In this document: one piece after another, positions 1-6,294 of the stretch
How the letters are laid out: every line of letters begins with the position of its first letter
Position numbering within the stretch: the first letter of the stretch is position 1
Source: Candidatus Omnitrophota bacterium
GTDB taxonomy: Bacteria > Omnitrophota > Gorgyraeia > S143-82
Direction of reading: 5' to 3'
DNA length: 8,084 bases
Assembly: GCA_027034965.1 (NCBI GenBank)
Contig: JALVWL010000191.1
Coordinates: 1 to 8,084, forward strand
The notes under the pieces: generated by a model
The model's database searches: none
What the model was told of the DNA's origin: nothing
The model's input: only the letters and a program-made list of their open reading frames with translations
Translations under genes and position numbers: made by a program

Positions 1-332
1 GGGGATGGAAGATAGTCTATGTTCCGGATGCTATTGTAAACAATAAGGGGCCTGAGAGTATTGGAGAATTTATAAGGCAGAGAAAGAGGATATATATCGG
101 ACATAAGTTGTTAGAGAGGAAGTTGGGCTATAGAGGTAGTACATTTAATCTTCCTTTGTTGTTCAGGATAGTCTATGAGATGGCAAGCCAACGCCCTGCT
201 GATATATGGCCTTTATTTGTCACGGTGTTTCTGGAGGCCTATTCACGCCTTTTAGGACGCATTGATCTGTTATTGGGACGCTATGACAAAACTGGGCGTT
301 GGGATGTAATAGAGGGAACCAAGACTTTTTGA
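1..332 (+). CDS. Family 2 glycosyltransferase, C-terminal fragment
   Basis: The frame starting at base 3 is open from the window edge to the TGA at 330-332, giving 109 residues of a protein whose start lies outside the window. The fragment begins with a strand-turn, VYVPDAIVNNKGPESIGEF, followed by RQRKRIYIGHKLLE. This resembles the region after the catalytic base in processive or membrane-linked GT2 enzymes, where a Q/R-x-x-R-like motif binds the nucleotide sugar. The last 60 residues contain a hydrophobic stretch (DIWPLFVTVFLEAYSRLLG), which suggests membrane association. From family knowledge such enzymes transfer a sugar from an NDP-sugar to a lipid or polysaccharide at the cytoplasmic membrane. 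The catalytic DxD and TED segments are not in view, so substrate and exact family cannot be given. A TTG at 108 could be read as a start, but the upstream frame is open and matches the family, so it is internal. Confidence 0.72.
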   Translation, partial: GWKIVYVPDAIVNNKGPESIGEFIRQRKRIYIGHKLLERKLGYRGSTFNLPLLFRIVYEMASQRPADIWPLFVTVFLEAYSRLLGRIDLLLGRYDKTGRWDVIEGTKTF

Positions 333-343
333 AAGGAACAAAG

Positions 344-439
344 AAGGGAGAATGAAGCATGGAGGATTTTTATTTACCGAGATATTTTTCTTTCTTAATA
401 AAAAATTCCTCCATTCTCCATGCTCCATTCTTCATTCTT
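344..439 (+). repeat. Hairpin of 7-bp units (element copy 1 core)
   Basis: The left arm is three 7-mers, AAGGGAG, AATGAAG and CATGGAG (344-364). The right arm is CTCCATT, CTCCATG, CTCCATT, CTTCATT and a partial CTT (409-439), i.e. reverse complements of the same unit. The loop side contains TTTACC and TAATAAAA. The arms can pair in more than one register because they are repetitive. There is no T-run after the right arm, so it is not a standard intrinsic terminator. Confidence 0.75.
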
Positions 440-467
440 GAGATTTGAGTTATCTAAAATGTATAAT
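438..467 (+). promoter_or_regulatory. Sigma70-like promoter for the nitroreductase-led operon
   Basis: TTGAGA (438-443) and a perfect TATAAT (462-467) are separated by 18 bases, one mismatch from the -35 consensus. The expected start, near 474, lies about 28 bases before the ATG at 502 and before a Shine-Dalgarno-like AAAGGGGG at 486-493. The -10 box lies inside the terminal repeat of element copy 1 and the -35 box straddles the end of the hairpin arm. This would therefore be a promoter supplied by the repeat. It is a sequence match only. Confidence 0.5.
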
Positions 468-501
468 CCGGGATTAATAACGGTAAAAGGGGGAATTGGT
501 T

Positions 502-1074
502 ATGGATATCTTTCGCAAGAGACGATCTATACGGAAGTATAAACCTGGTGCTATAGATTCTTCCCTGATTATGAAACTGATTGATTGTGCTAGTCTTGCA
601 CCCTCGGCTGCCAATCTGCAGCCAGTCAGGTATATCGCTGTCAATATCCCGAATAAGGTAAAAGAGGTGATGAAATACGTAAAGTGGGCGGGCTACGTAC
701 GGCCCAGACGTAATCCTGCCCCTGGCAGGGAGCCGGCCGCATTTATAGCTGTATTCCACGATACGGCTGTTTCCAATTCCCCTTTTGCGGCCTACGATGT
801 GGGTGCAGCGGTCCAGACCATACTATTGGCGGCAGTTGATAATGGCCTGGGGGGCTGTTGGTTGGGCGCAATTGAGAAGGATGAGTTAAAGGCCCTGCTC
901 AATGCACCAGATACCTGGCAGTTGCATTGTGTCGTTGCCCTGGGCTATCCTGACGAGGAACCGGTTGTAGAGCCAGTCCAGAATGGTAATATCCGCTATT
1001 ACCTGGATGATAACGATGTCCTCCACGTACCCAAGCGTTCGGTCAATGATATATTGAGGTGGGCAAATGAGTGA
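502..1074 (+). CDS. Nitroreductase family FMN oxidoreductase (paralogue 1)
   Basis: The 190-residue protein has the features of the compact nitroreductase/NADH-oxidase fold. The N-terminal FRKRRSIRKY (4-13) contributes the FMN phosphate contacts. APSAANLQPVRY (33-44) corresponds to the usual AP-S-x-N-x-QPW/R segment. AAYDVGAAVQTILLAAVDNGLGGCWLGAI (97-124) is the long dimer helix plus FMN loop, and VALGYPDEEP (145-154) closes the domain. Such enzymes reduce nitro, quinone or flavin-like substrates with NAD(P)H via FMN, usually as cytosolic homodimers. The true substrate cannot be read from sequence. The ATG at 502 is chosen over an in-frame TTG at 496 because AAAGGGGG at 486-493 leaves 8 bases before the ATG but only 2 before the TTG. 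The gene is first in the operon and overlaps the next gene by 8 bases. The second nitroreductase at 2454 is clearly divergent, so this is not a recent duplication. Confidence 0.88.
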   Translation: MDIFRKRRSIRKYKPGAIDSSLIMKLIDCASLAPSAANLQPVRYIAVNIPNKVKEVMKYVKWAGYVRPRRNPAPGREPAAFIAVFHDTAVSNSPFAAYDVGAAVQTILLAAVDNGLGGCWLGAIEKDELKALLNAPDTWQLHCVVALGYPDEEPVVEPVQNGNIRYYLDDNDVLHVPKRSVNDILRWANE

Positions 1075-1657
1075 GTATGTGTTGTGTTTCCCGCGCCAGA
1101 TTGTTCCACCAGTAAATGGTGTTATAGATTTTGACGATGAGTTGTGGCAAAACATATTGAAGAGATCAGAGTTTGTATTGCGTCAGGAGGCAGAGACCTC
1201 GCGTTATTATAAACAACTAATCCCTTATATATACCTGTTGAATGACGGCAGGGTCCTGTCTTATCGCCGTACTCCTAAGGGCAAGGAAAAACGCCTCCAC
1301 AGTTTGTGTTCTATTGGGTTTGGTGGGCACATAAACCCCGTGGATAATGATGCTGATATTAGGGCCGTTGTTTTTAAGACTGCGGTGCGGGAGATAGAAG
1401 AGGAATTGGGCCTGTTACTTGGCGAGGATAGATTTTCTATCCGTGGTTTTCTCAATGACGACGATAATCCGGTCGGATTTGTTCATTATGGCCTTGTGTT
1501 GAGGGTAATACTTGACCCTGATGAATTGAGGCAGATCAAAGAAGAGGATGCCATTTCTTCGCTTGGGTTTCTGGAGCTCGGTTCAAATCTTGAGGGATGT
1601 GAGTATGAGACCTGGTCTGTTTTGTTGTGGAATTACCTGCTTGAGAAAGGGGTGTAG
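1067..1657 (+). CDS. Nudix-domain protein, predicted phosphoesterase
   Basis: This 196-residue protein has a Nudix-type core. GFGGHI (84-89) precedes a perfect REIEEELGL (108-116), which matches the RE-U-x-EE-x-G-U half of the Nudix box that binds catalytic metal. The first half is unusual: the spacing from the glycines is long (DNDADIRA inserted) and the expected glutamate seven residues before the Arg is Ala100. The N-terminal part (CFPRQIVPP, then YIYLLNDGRVLSYRRTPKGKEKRL) and the C-terminal EDAISSLGFLEL resemble the COG4112-type MutT-like phosphoesterases of about 200 residues; that assignment is from memory. Nudix enzymes cleave nucleoside diphosphates linked to another moiety; the substrate here is unknown. 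The ATG at 1067 lies within the end of the nitroreductase gene (8-base overlap), so translation is probably coupled. The stop codon shares one base with the GTG of uppP. Confidence 0.8.
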   Translation: MSEYVLCFPRQIVPPVNGVIDFDDELWQNILKRSEFVLRQEAETSRYYKQLIPYIYLLNDGRVLSYRRTPKGKEKRLHSLCSIGFGGHINPVDNDADIRAVVFKTAVREIEEELGLLLGEDRFSIRGFLNDDDNPVGFVHYGLVLRVILDPDELRQIKEEDAISSLGFLELGSNLEGCEYETWSVLLWNYLLEKGV

Positions 1658-2442
1658 TGGTGTTTGAATATATATCTAAACAATTATTGTGGGGCTTTGT
1701 CCAGGGGATGACTGAGTTTCTGCCTGTGAGTAGTTCTGCCCATCTTGTGTTTTTGTCTCATTGGTTAATGCCTCCAGAGGCCTTTGATAGGCTCTGTTTT
1801 TTTACAGGCCTGCACCTTGGAACGCTCCTGGCTGTGCTGTTTTTCTTCAGGAGGGAGATAGTAGACCTGATAAAGAGGGCGGCAGGAAAGGAGAAGGATG
1901 CCTGGCGGTTTATCCTGAATGTCGGAGTCGTCACCTTGATAACCGGTCTGTTGGCCCTTGCTTTGGAAGGGTGGGCAGACCTGTTTTCAGGACAGCCCAG
2001 GACAACGGCAGGGATACTGTTTGCGATGGGGCTGGCCCTGATCTCCAGCCGATTCGTGGGGAAGTCAGTTGTTCGCCCTGTGTTTTCTGTTCGTTATGCG
2101 GTGTTGCTTGGTATTGTGCAGGGACTTGCGGTTTTTCCGGGAATATCGCGTTCGGGTAGTACTATATTGACCTTGCTTTTGTTGGGATTTGATCCTCGTG
2201 AGGCCTTTAAGATATCGTTTTTGACGGGTATACCTATTATATTTCTTGCCTTTGTCTATGAGTCGATAGGAATTGCCTTTAAGGATATACTTTCTATCTT
2301 CCCGTCTATGTTTTTCTCTTTTGTCTTTGGGATGATTGCATTATCCCTGCTTAAGAGGGTGGTTGTGGCAAATAGATTATACCTATTTGGAGTCTATTGT
2401 ATAGGTCTGGCAAGCCTTGTTTGCCTTCTTATTCCCAGATAG
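1657..2442 (+). CDS. uppP: Undecaprenyl-diphosphatase (UppP/BacA)
   Basis: UppP removes a phosphate from undecaprenyl pyrophosphate in the cytoplasmic membrane, regenerating the lipid carrier for peptidoglycan and other envelope polymers; raised activity is linked to bacitracin resistance. Both signature regions are present. FVQGMTEFLPVSSSAHL (14-30) carries the (E/Q)xxxE motif as Q16 and E20 plus the conserved His30. PGISRSGST (161-169) carries the catalytic-site Arg165. The rest is a series of hydrophobic segments typical of this multi-spanning protein. At 261 residues it is slightly shorter than the usual 265-275. Two adjacent GTG codons can serve as start. The one at 1657 overlaps the Nudix stop by one base, whereas the one at 1660 is better spaced from AAAGGGG at 1646-1652. 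The protein differs by one residue. The nearby glycosyltransferase and PlsX genes fit an envelope role. Confidence 0.96.
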   Translation: MVFEYISKQLLWGFVQGMTEFLPVSSSAHLVFLSHWLMPPEAFDRLCFFTGLHLGTLLAVLFFFRREIVDLIKRAAGKEKDAWRFILNVGVVTLITGLLALALEGWADLFSGQPRTTAGILFAMGLALISSRFVGKSVVRPVFSVRYAVLLGIVQGLAVFPGISRSGSTILTLLLLGFDPREAFKISFLTGIPIIFLAFVYESIGIAFKDILSIFPSMFFSFVFGMIALSLLKRVVVANRLYLFGVYCIGLASLVCLLIPR

Positions 2443-2453
2443 AGGAGGTGGTT

Positions 2454-2981
2454 ATGGAATTTTTTGAATGCATTAAAAAGCGTAGGAGTATAAGGCAGTA
2501 TTCTGATAAGCCGCTGTCTATGGAGGATATTGAGAGGATAGTGGATGCTGGCAGGTTGGCAGCTACTGCCAGGAATGAACAGCCATGGGAGTTTGTTGTC
2601 ATTACTGATAAGGATAGATTGCTCAAATTAGGAGAGATAGTCAGCCCTAATGGGGCGCTTGTAAAGGGTGCGGTTGCAGCGATTGTGGTCCTCTGTAGAG
2701 ATACCAAATATTATCTGGAGGACGGCAGTGCTGCTACTGAGAATATGTTGCTTGCTGCCACTGCACTGGGTATTGGTTCCTGTTGGATTGCAGGGGATAA
2801 GAAGGATTATTGTCAGAATGTCCTGGAATTTTGTTCAGTTCCTTTAGAACTTCCAATGAAGCTGGTTAGTATTGTTGCCCTGGGATATCCAGGGGATCCG
2901 TCGGCCTTTGAGGCAGAAAAAACCAAGCGCCGATTAGATGAGCTCTTGCATATCGATAGATTTGGGCAGAAAAAAAAATAG
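2454..2981 (+). CDS. Nitroreductase family FMN oxidoreductase (paralogue 2)
   Basis: A 175-residue nitroreductase-fold protein. It opens with FFECIKKRRSIRQYSDKPL (3-21). AGRLAATARNEQPWEFVVI (32-50) is the canonical N-x-QPW FMN/dimer segment. DGSAATENMLLAATALGIGSCWIAG (90-114) forms the core helix and flavin loop, and VSIVALGYPGDP (138-149) ends the domain. It is closer to the family consensus than the copy at 502 (QPW is intact here, QPV there). It probably uses FMN and NAD(P)H on nitro compounds, quinones or other electrophiles, as a cytosolic dimer; the physiological substrate is unknown. The ATG at 2454 is chosen because the strong Shine-Dalgarno AGGAGGT at 2443-2449 directly precedes it. 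An upstream in-frame TTG at 2397 lies inside uppP and has no ribosome site. The gap to uppP is 11 bases. Confidence 0.9.
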   Translation: MEFFECIKKRRSIRQYSDKPLSMEDIERIVDAGRLAATARNEQPWEFVVITDKDRLLKLGEIVSPNGALVKGAVAAIVVLCRDTKYYLEDGSAATENMLLAATALGIGSCWIAGDKKDYCQNVLEFCSVPLELPMKLVSIVALGYPGDPSAFEAEKTKRRLDELLHIDRFGQKKK

Positions 2982-3007
2982 GCCTTTGGCGGAATGGGAG
3001 GTGGATT

Positions 3008-3598
3008 ATGTTGAGGTATTTTTTGATAGCTTTCTCTTTGATGGCCGTTTTTGGGGCCAGAGATGCCCTGGCAGCTAAAGGGAAGATACTAATGATAATT
3101 GCCCCAGAGGATTTCAGGGATGAGGAGCTTCTGGTGCCAAAGCGTATATTTGAAGAGGCTGGCTATGATGTTGTTATTGCCTCTAGAGAGCGGAGGGAAT
3201 GCCGTGGGATGCTGGGAGCGGTTGTTATGCCCGATATTACGATAGGACAGGTAGATCCAGAGGAGTATGTTGCGGTGGTTATGGTAGGCGGTGTTGGTGC
3301 AAGGGAATATTTTGATGATGCCTATGTGCAGGACTTATTGAACAGGTTTTACGATATGGGGAAGGTCGTCTCTGCCATATGTCTTGCACCTGTTACCCTG
3401 GCCAGGGCAGGTCTGCTCGAAGGTAAGAAGGCGACTGTCTGGAGGTCTGAGGGCAAGAGCCTTGAGAAGGCTGGGGCCCTCTATACTGGCGAAGCGGTTG
3501 CCCAGGACGGTAGGCTGATTACCGGAGCAGGTCCGTTTGCTGCAGAGGAGTTTGCTAGATCCATCCTTCATGAGCTGGAGCGCCAGGACAGGAGATGA
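3008..3598 (+). CDS. Exported DJ-1/PfpI-like family protein
   Basis: The mature part (about 25-190) has the DJ-1/ThiJ/PfpI fold pattern. KGKILMIIAPEDFRDEEL holds the conserved acidic residue Glu40, AVVMVGGVGAREYF (89-102) follows, and the nucleophile-elbow AICLAP places Cys125. LARAGLLEGKKATVW (131-145) and LITGAGPFAAEEFA (170-183) complete the family. The residue after the Cys is Leu, not the His found in PfpI proteases, so the Cys-His protease arrangement is not evident. Glyoxalase/deglycase, chaperone or redox-sensing roles are alternatives. The first 23 residues (MLRYFLIAFSLMAVFGARDALA) look like a Sec signal peptide with an A-L-A cleavage site and no lipobox cysteine, so the protein is predicted to be exported. 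That is uncommon for a mainly cytosolic family. The ATG at 3008 is preceded by GGGAGGTGG (2997-3004). The stop overlaps the rsmD start (ATGA). Confidence 0.85.
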   Translation: MLRYFLIAFSLMAVFGARDALAAKGKILMIIAPEDFRDEELLVPKRIFEEAGYDVVIASRERRECRGMLGAVVMPDITIGQVDPEEYVAVVMVGGVGAREYFDDAYVQDLLNRFYDMGKVVSAICLAPVTLARAGLLEGKKATVWRSEGKSLEKAGALYTGEAVAQDGRLITGAGPFAAEEFARSILHELERQDRR

Positions 3599-4215
3599 TG
3601 CAGATAACGATTATTGCGGGTAAATACACCAAAAAGCGTATCAGGTTTATTCCAAAGATTCGGCCCACCAGCACAAAGGTAAGAAAGGCCCTATTTACGG
3701 TCCTTGGGGAGAGCCTGCCAGGGGGCAGTTTCCTGGATATGTTTGCTGGTAGCGGGGCAGTTGGTATAGAGGCATTTTCAAGGGGCGCAGACAGGGTCAT
3801 CTTTATTGAAAAAGACGAGGAGGTCTTAAAATTAATAGAGAAGAATCTGAAATTAGTTGGTATCCCCTTTGTCATAGCTCCTAGGGGGTACCTGCCAAAG
3901 ACAGGTGCAGTGATTGTTCCGTGGGGGATTAGGCGTTCTTTAAAATATCTATCCAAGTATGAGGTTCGGGTAGATTATGTATTTATAGATCCTCCCTACT
4001 ATGGGCGCTGGGAGAAAATGGCCTTGAAGGCCTTGTGCGATTATGATATATTGGCTAAACACGCAAGGGTATTCCTTGAACACTATAAGAGGTCTCGTTT
4101 GCACGAGACTTTTTGTTTTGAATTACAGAAACGCAGGTATTATGGTGATACCTGTGTGAGTGAGTTCTTATTTGTAGGGAAGGAAGATGAAGGTACTGTA
4201 TCCAGGCAGCTTTGA
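3595..4215 (+). CDS. rsmD: 16S rRNA (guanine966-N2)-methyltransferase RsmD
   Basis: RsmD methylates N2 of G966 in 16S rRNA, using S-adenosylmethionine, during 30S assembly. The order of motifs is diagnostic. RPTSTKVRKALFTVL (23-37) is the RsmD-specific N-terminal box. FLDMFAGSGAVGIEA (46-60) is the SAM-binding motif I. VIFIEKD (68-74) gives the acidic ribose contact at Glu72. DYVFIDPPY (127-135) contains the DPPY catalytic motif. The length, 206 residues, is a little above the usual 180-200 because the C-terminal GTVSRQL runs into coaD (29-base overlap). ATGs at 3595 and 3598 are both possible and differ by one residue; the upstream GGAG abuts the first. The 4-base overlap with the DJ-1 gene suggests coupled translation. 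rsmD next to coaD is a very common bacterial pair. Confidence 0.96.
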   Translation: MMQITIIAGKYTKKRIRFIPKIRPTSTKVRKALFTVLGESLPGGSFLDMFAGSGAVGIEAFSRGADRVIFIEKDEEVLKLIEKNLKLVGIPFVIAPRGYLPKTGAVIVPWGIRRSLKYLSKYEVRVDYVFIDPPYYGRWEKMALKALCDYDILAKHARVFLEHYKRSRLHETFCFELQKRRYYGDTCVSEFLFVGKEDEGTVSRQL

Positions 4216-4669
4216 TCCGATAACTTACGGCCACATCGACCTTATAAGACGTGCAGTCAGGCTCTTTGATAAAGTGGTTGTAGCTGTGGCGGTTAATATA
4301 GGTAAGACGCCCTGGTTTTCGCTTGAGGAGCGGCTGGAGATGGTCAGACAGGCCTTGATAGATATAAAAGGAGTTGAGGTCGTCTCCTTTTCAGGGCTTG
4401 TGGTCAACTATGCCCGCAAAAATAATATAGATGCCTTGCTGAGGGGATTAAGGATGGTCTCTGATTTTGATTACGAGTTTCAGATGGCGATTGCCAATCG
4501 TGGATTTGCCCCTGATATAGAGACGCTCTTTTTGATGCCTTCAGAGGACTATTTTTATATCTCATCCCGTTTGATAAAAGAGGTCCTGACTTCTGGCGGT
4601 TCGGTTTCAGATTTTGTCCCTGATTTTGTAGAAAAGGCGATGAAAAGAAAGCTGGGACAGCTAAAATGA
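4187..4669 (+). CDS. coaD: Phosphopantetheine adenylyltransferase CoaD
   Basis: CoaD transfers AMP from ATP to 4'-phosphopantetheine to make dephospho-CoA, the penultimate step of coenzyme A synthesis, in the cytosol. The 160-residue length equals the family standard. Motifs are complete: YPGSFDPITYGHIDLI (5-20) with the nucleotide-binding TxGH, KTPWFSLEERLEM (40-52), the substrate loop LLRGLRMVSDFDYEFQMA (84-101) including RGLR, and ISSR (125-128), the second nucleotidyltransferase signature. The ATG at 4187 lies 29 bases inside the end of rsmD and follows GGGAAGGAAG (4177-4186). The protein begins exactly at the first beta strand, so no later start is reasonable. The stop overlaps the yceD start (ATGA). 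Confidence 0.97.
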   Translation: MKVLYPGSFDPITYGHIDLIRRAVRLFDKVVVAVAVNIGKTPWFSLEERLEMVRQALIDIKGVEVVSFSGLVVNYARKNNIDALLRGLRMVSDFDYEFQMAIANRGFAPDIETLFLMPSEDYFYISSRLIKEVLTSGGSVSDFVPDFVEKAMKRKLGQLK

Positions 4670-5079
4670 AGATAAAGGTTAAGGATATCCCGACTTCTGG
4701 TGTGGAATTTGGCCAGACCATTAACGCATCTTTATTGGATGTGGATAAGGATTACTGGATGCTTGCCCGAGATGTTGACGTGGATATCTATGGTGAACGT
4801 ATTGCGGATTATGTCAGCCTTAAAATAAAGCTTTCTTCGAGAAAGAGGATTGTCTGTTGTCGCTGCCTGGAAGAAGTAGAGATGCCTTATGAGCTCTCTT
4901 TTGACTGGCAGGATAAGATAAAGGATGAATTACAGGAAATAGATGTGGATGAATTAGTCAGGCAAGAGATACTCTTGAATATTGGTGTGCGGGAACTCTG
5001 TTCTGAGGACTGTCAGGGGATATGTCCTGACTGTGGAGGTAATAGGAACAAAGGTGAATGCAATTGCTCTAAGGATTGA
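4666..5079 (+). CDS. yceD: YceD/DUF177 family protein, 23S rRNA accumulation protein
   Basis: A 137-residue DUF177 protein. This family lies upstream of rpmF in most bacteria and is needed in E. coli and plants for normal 23S rRNA accumulation, though its biochemistry is not settled. The sequence shows the family layout: an N-terminal beta-rich part (MKIKVKDIPTSGVEF), then CCRCLEEVEMPYEL (64-77), an acidic linker (DELQEIDVDELVRQEILL) and a C-terminal cysteine-rich end, LCSEDCQGICPDCGGN (111-126) followed by CNC. Cysteines at 64/65/67, 112, 116, 120, 123, 132 and 134 suggest metal (probably zinc) binding, as in Gram-positive-like and deep-branching members; the E. coli form is poorer in cysteine. 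It overlaps coaD by 4 bases and is 16 bases upstream of rpmF, the usual context. Confidence 0.9.
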   Translation: MKIKVKDIPTSGVEFGQTINASLLDVDKDYWMLARDVDVDIYGERIADYVSLKIKLSSRKRIVCCRCLEEVEMPYELSFDWQDKIKDELQEIDVDELVRQEILLNIGVRELCSEDCQGICPDCGGNRNKGECNCSKD

Positions 5080-5081
5080 TC

Positions 5082-5090
5082 GGAGGTGAT
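5082..5090 (+). promoter_or_regulatory. Strong ribosome binding site of rpmF
   Basis: GGAGGTGAT is a nine-base match to the anti-Shine-Dalgarno end of 16S rRNA, with 5 bases before the ATG at 5096. It is the strongest site in the window, fitting the high translation demand of a ribosomal protein. It supports this small gene, which has no other room for a start. Confidence 0.8.
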
Positions 5091-5095
5091 ATATT

Positions 5096-5272
5096 ATGGC
5101 ACATCCTAAGAGGAAACATTCCAGATCTCGTAGGGATAAGAAGCGCACGCACGATAAGATAACGCCCCTTCAGATGCAAAAGTGCCCTCATTGTGGACAG
5201 CCAAAACCCTCTCATAGGGTCTGTCCCCATTGCGGATATTACCGTGGGAGGGCAGTAGTTACTCCTTATTGA
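5096..5272 (+). CDS. rpmF: 50S ribosomal protein L32
   Basis: A 58-residue basic protein, full length for bL32. It starts MAHPKRKHSRSRRDKKRTHD, corresponding to the family's MAVPKRK-S-x-SR-x-x-RR opening, where the basic tail threads into 23S rRNA near the peptidyl-transferase region. Two CPHC pairs (Cys30/33 and Cys43/46, with KCPHCGQPKPSHRVCPHCG) make the zinc ribbon, so this is the zinc-binding (C+) form. It ends in YYRGRAVV, as in typical L32. It sits between yceD and plsX, the classic position. The gap to plsX is 8 bases, and plsX may depend on coupling to it. Confidence 0.97.
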   Translation: MAHPKRKHSRSRRDKKRTHDKITPLQMQKCPHCGQPKPSHRVCPHCGYYRGRAVVTPY

Positions 5273-5280
5273 TTGTTGAA

Positions 5281-6294
5281 ATGGTCAATATGAATAGTAG
5301 GATATCGATTGGTCTGGATGCTATGGGGGGGGATTTTGCCCCTCAGGAACCGGTCCTTGGCGGCTATATTGCTGCCAGGGATAATCCGGATATAGAGCTG
5401 GTATTGATAGGAGATGAGACTGCCATAGAGAAGGCCCTCCCTGGCAGTTTACCTAATCTAAAGATTCATCACGCACCTGAAGTAATAGAGATGCATGACC
5501 CGCCAGCGATAAGTGTGCGCAGGAAAAAGAAGTCCTCTATTTCAGTGGGGGCTGATCTGCTCAAAAATGGGGAGATACAGGCCTTTGTCAGTGCAGGCAA
5601 TACAGGAGCGGTTGTTGCGGCCTCTACACTGAAGGTGCGATTGTTACCAGGCATAGAAAGACCTGGCTTGGCGGTTACATTTCCAACTATTAGCGGGAAA
5701 CCAGTCATTATTATAGATGTCGGCGCAAATATAGATACCAAGCCCACTCATCTGCTTCAATATGCCATAATGTCTTCGGTATATTGTAATGTTATGTGGG
5801 ACCATGTCCAGAATCCCAGGATTGGCCTCTTGAATATAGGGGAGGAAGACACCAAGGGCATAAGTTCTTATAAAGAGGCGGCCTCTCTCTTAAAGACCTC
5901 AGGGCTTAATTTTATAGGTAATGTTGAGGGCAAGGATGTCTTTAAGGGCCTTGCGGATATAGTGGTTATGGATGGATTTGTCGGAAATGTCGTTCTTAAG
6001 GTCTCGGAAGGGGCGGCAGATGCGGTCATAACTATGCTAAAAAAAGAGATATATGGCGCCTCCTTCTGGGCAAAGTTGGGGGCAATGCTCTTCCTCCTGC
6101 CGGCCTATAAGAGGCTGAAGAAAAAGATAGATTACTCTGAATATGGAGGTGCCCTACTGTTGGGGCTCAATGGTGTCTGTATTATTGGCCATGGCAGGTC
6201 CAATGCGAGGGCGATAAAGAACGCCATTAACGTTGCGGTTAAAGAGATAGAGCGGAAGGTCAATGAAAAGATACTCCAGCGTATCAGGATATAG
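5281..6294 (+). CDS. plsX: Phosphate acyltransferase PlsX
   Basis: PlsX converts acyl-ACP plus phosphate to acyl-phosphate, the donor used by PlsY for the first acylation of glycerol-3-phosphate in phospholipid synthesis; it is a peripheral membrane enzyme. From the ATG at 5281 the protein is 337 residues, normal for the family. Signatures include ISIGLDAMGGDFAPQEPVLG (8-27), FVSAGNTGAVVA (102-113), IIDVGANIDTKPTHLLQYA (144-162), IGLLNIGEEDTKG (181-193), FIGNVEGKDVF (211-221), VVMDGFVGNVVLKVSEG (228-244) and the C-terminal DYSEYGGALLLGLNGVCIIGHGRS. ATGs at 5281 and 5290 are both possible starts. Neither has a good Shine-Dalgarno site, so translation probably relies on coupling to rpmF, whose stop is 8 bases upstream. 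The usual neighbour fabH does not follow; a small membrane protein gene overlaps its last 32 bases instead. Confidence 0.96.
   Translation: MVNMNSRISIGLDAMGGDFAPQEPVLGGYIAARDNPDIELVLIGDETAIEKALPGSLPNLKIHHAPEVIEMHDPPAISVRRKKKSSISVGADLLKNGEIQAFVSAGNTGAVVAASTLKVRLLPGIERPGLAVTFPTISGKPVIIIDVGANIDTKPTHLLQYAIMSSVYCNVMWDHVQNPRIGLLNIGEEDTKGISSYKEAASLLKTSGLNFIGNVEGKDVFKGLADIVVMDGFVGNVVLKVSEGAADAVITMLKKEIYGASFWAKLGAMLFLLPAYKRLKKKIDYSEYGGALLLGLNGVCIIGHGRSNARAIKNAINVAVKEIERKVNEKILQRIRI

Larger units (their letters stand above)
335..472 (+). repeat. Palindromic intergenic element, copy 1 (5'-shortened)
   Basis: This gap between the glycosyltransferase stop and the nitroreductase holds a shorter relative of the elements at 6464-6802 and 7840-8084. 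It keeps the central hairpin (344-439) and the 3' terminal repeat AATGTATAATCCGGG (458-472), which differs from the copy 2 end by two bases. The A-rich 5' arm of the other copies is missing. Only GGAACAAA at 335-342 resembles it (compare copy 3 near 7888), so copy 1 looks internally deleted or truncated. No start-side CCCAAATT end is visible, so no target duplication can be assigned. Confidence 0.7.

Noticed and set aside
344..439. Intrinsic terminator after the glycosyltransferase gene
   Set aside because: A stem is present, but the right arm is followed by GAGATTTGAG and not a T-run, and the arms are AT-mixed repeats. It was recorded as a repeat hairpin; factor-dependent or structural effects on transcription are still possible.
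454..759. Minus-strand open frame opposite the first nitroreductase
   Set aside because: It is a shadow of a strongly supported gene, has no family motifs, and would be the only minus-strand gene in the window. The same applies to the other antisense frames at 886-1155, 3555-3956, 6132-6515 and 7503-7802.
1971..2159. A 62-codon + strand frame within uppP
   Set aside because: It is out of frame with a gene that has both family signatures, and its product (cysteine-rich, no motif) looks like a frame shadow.
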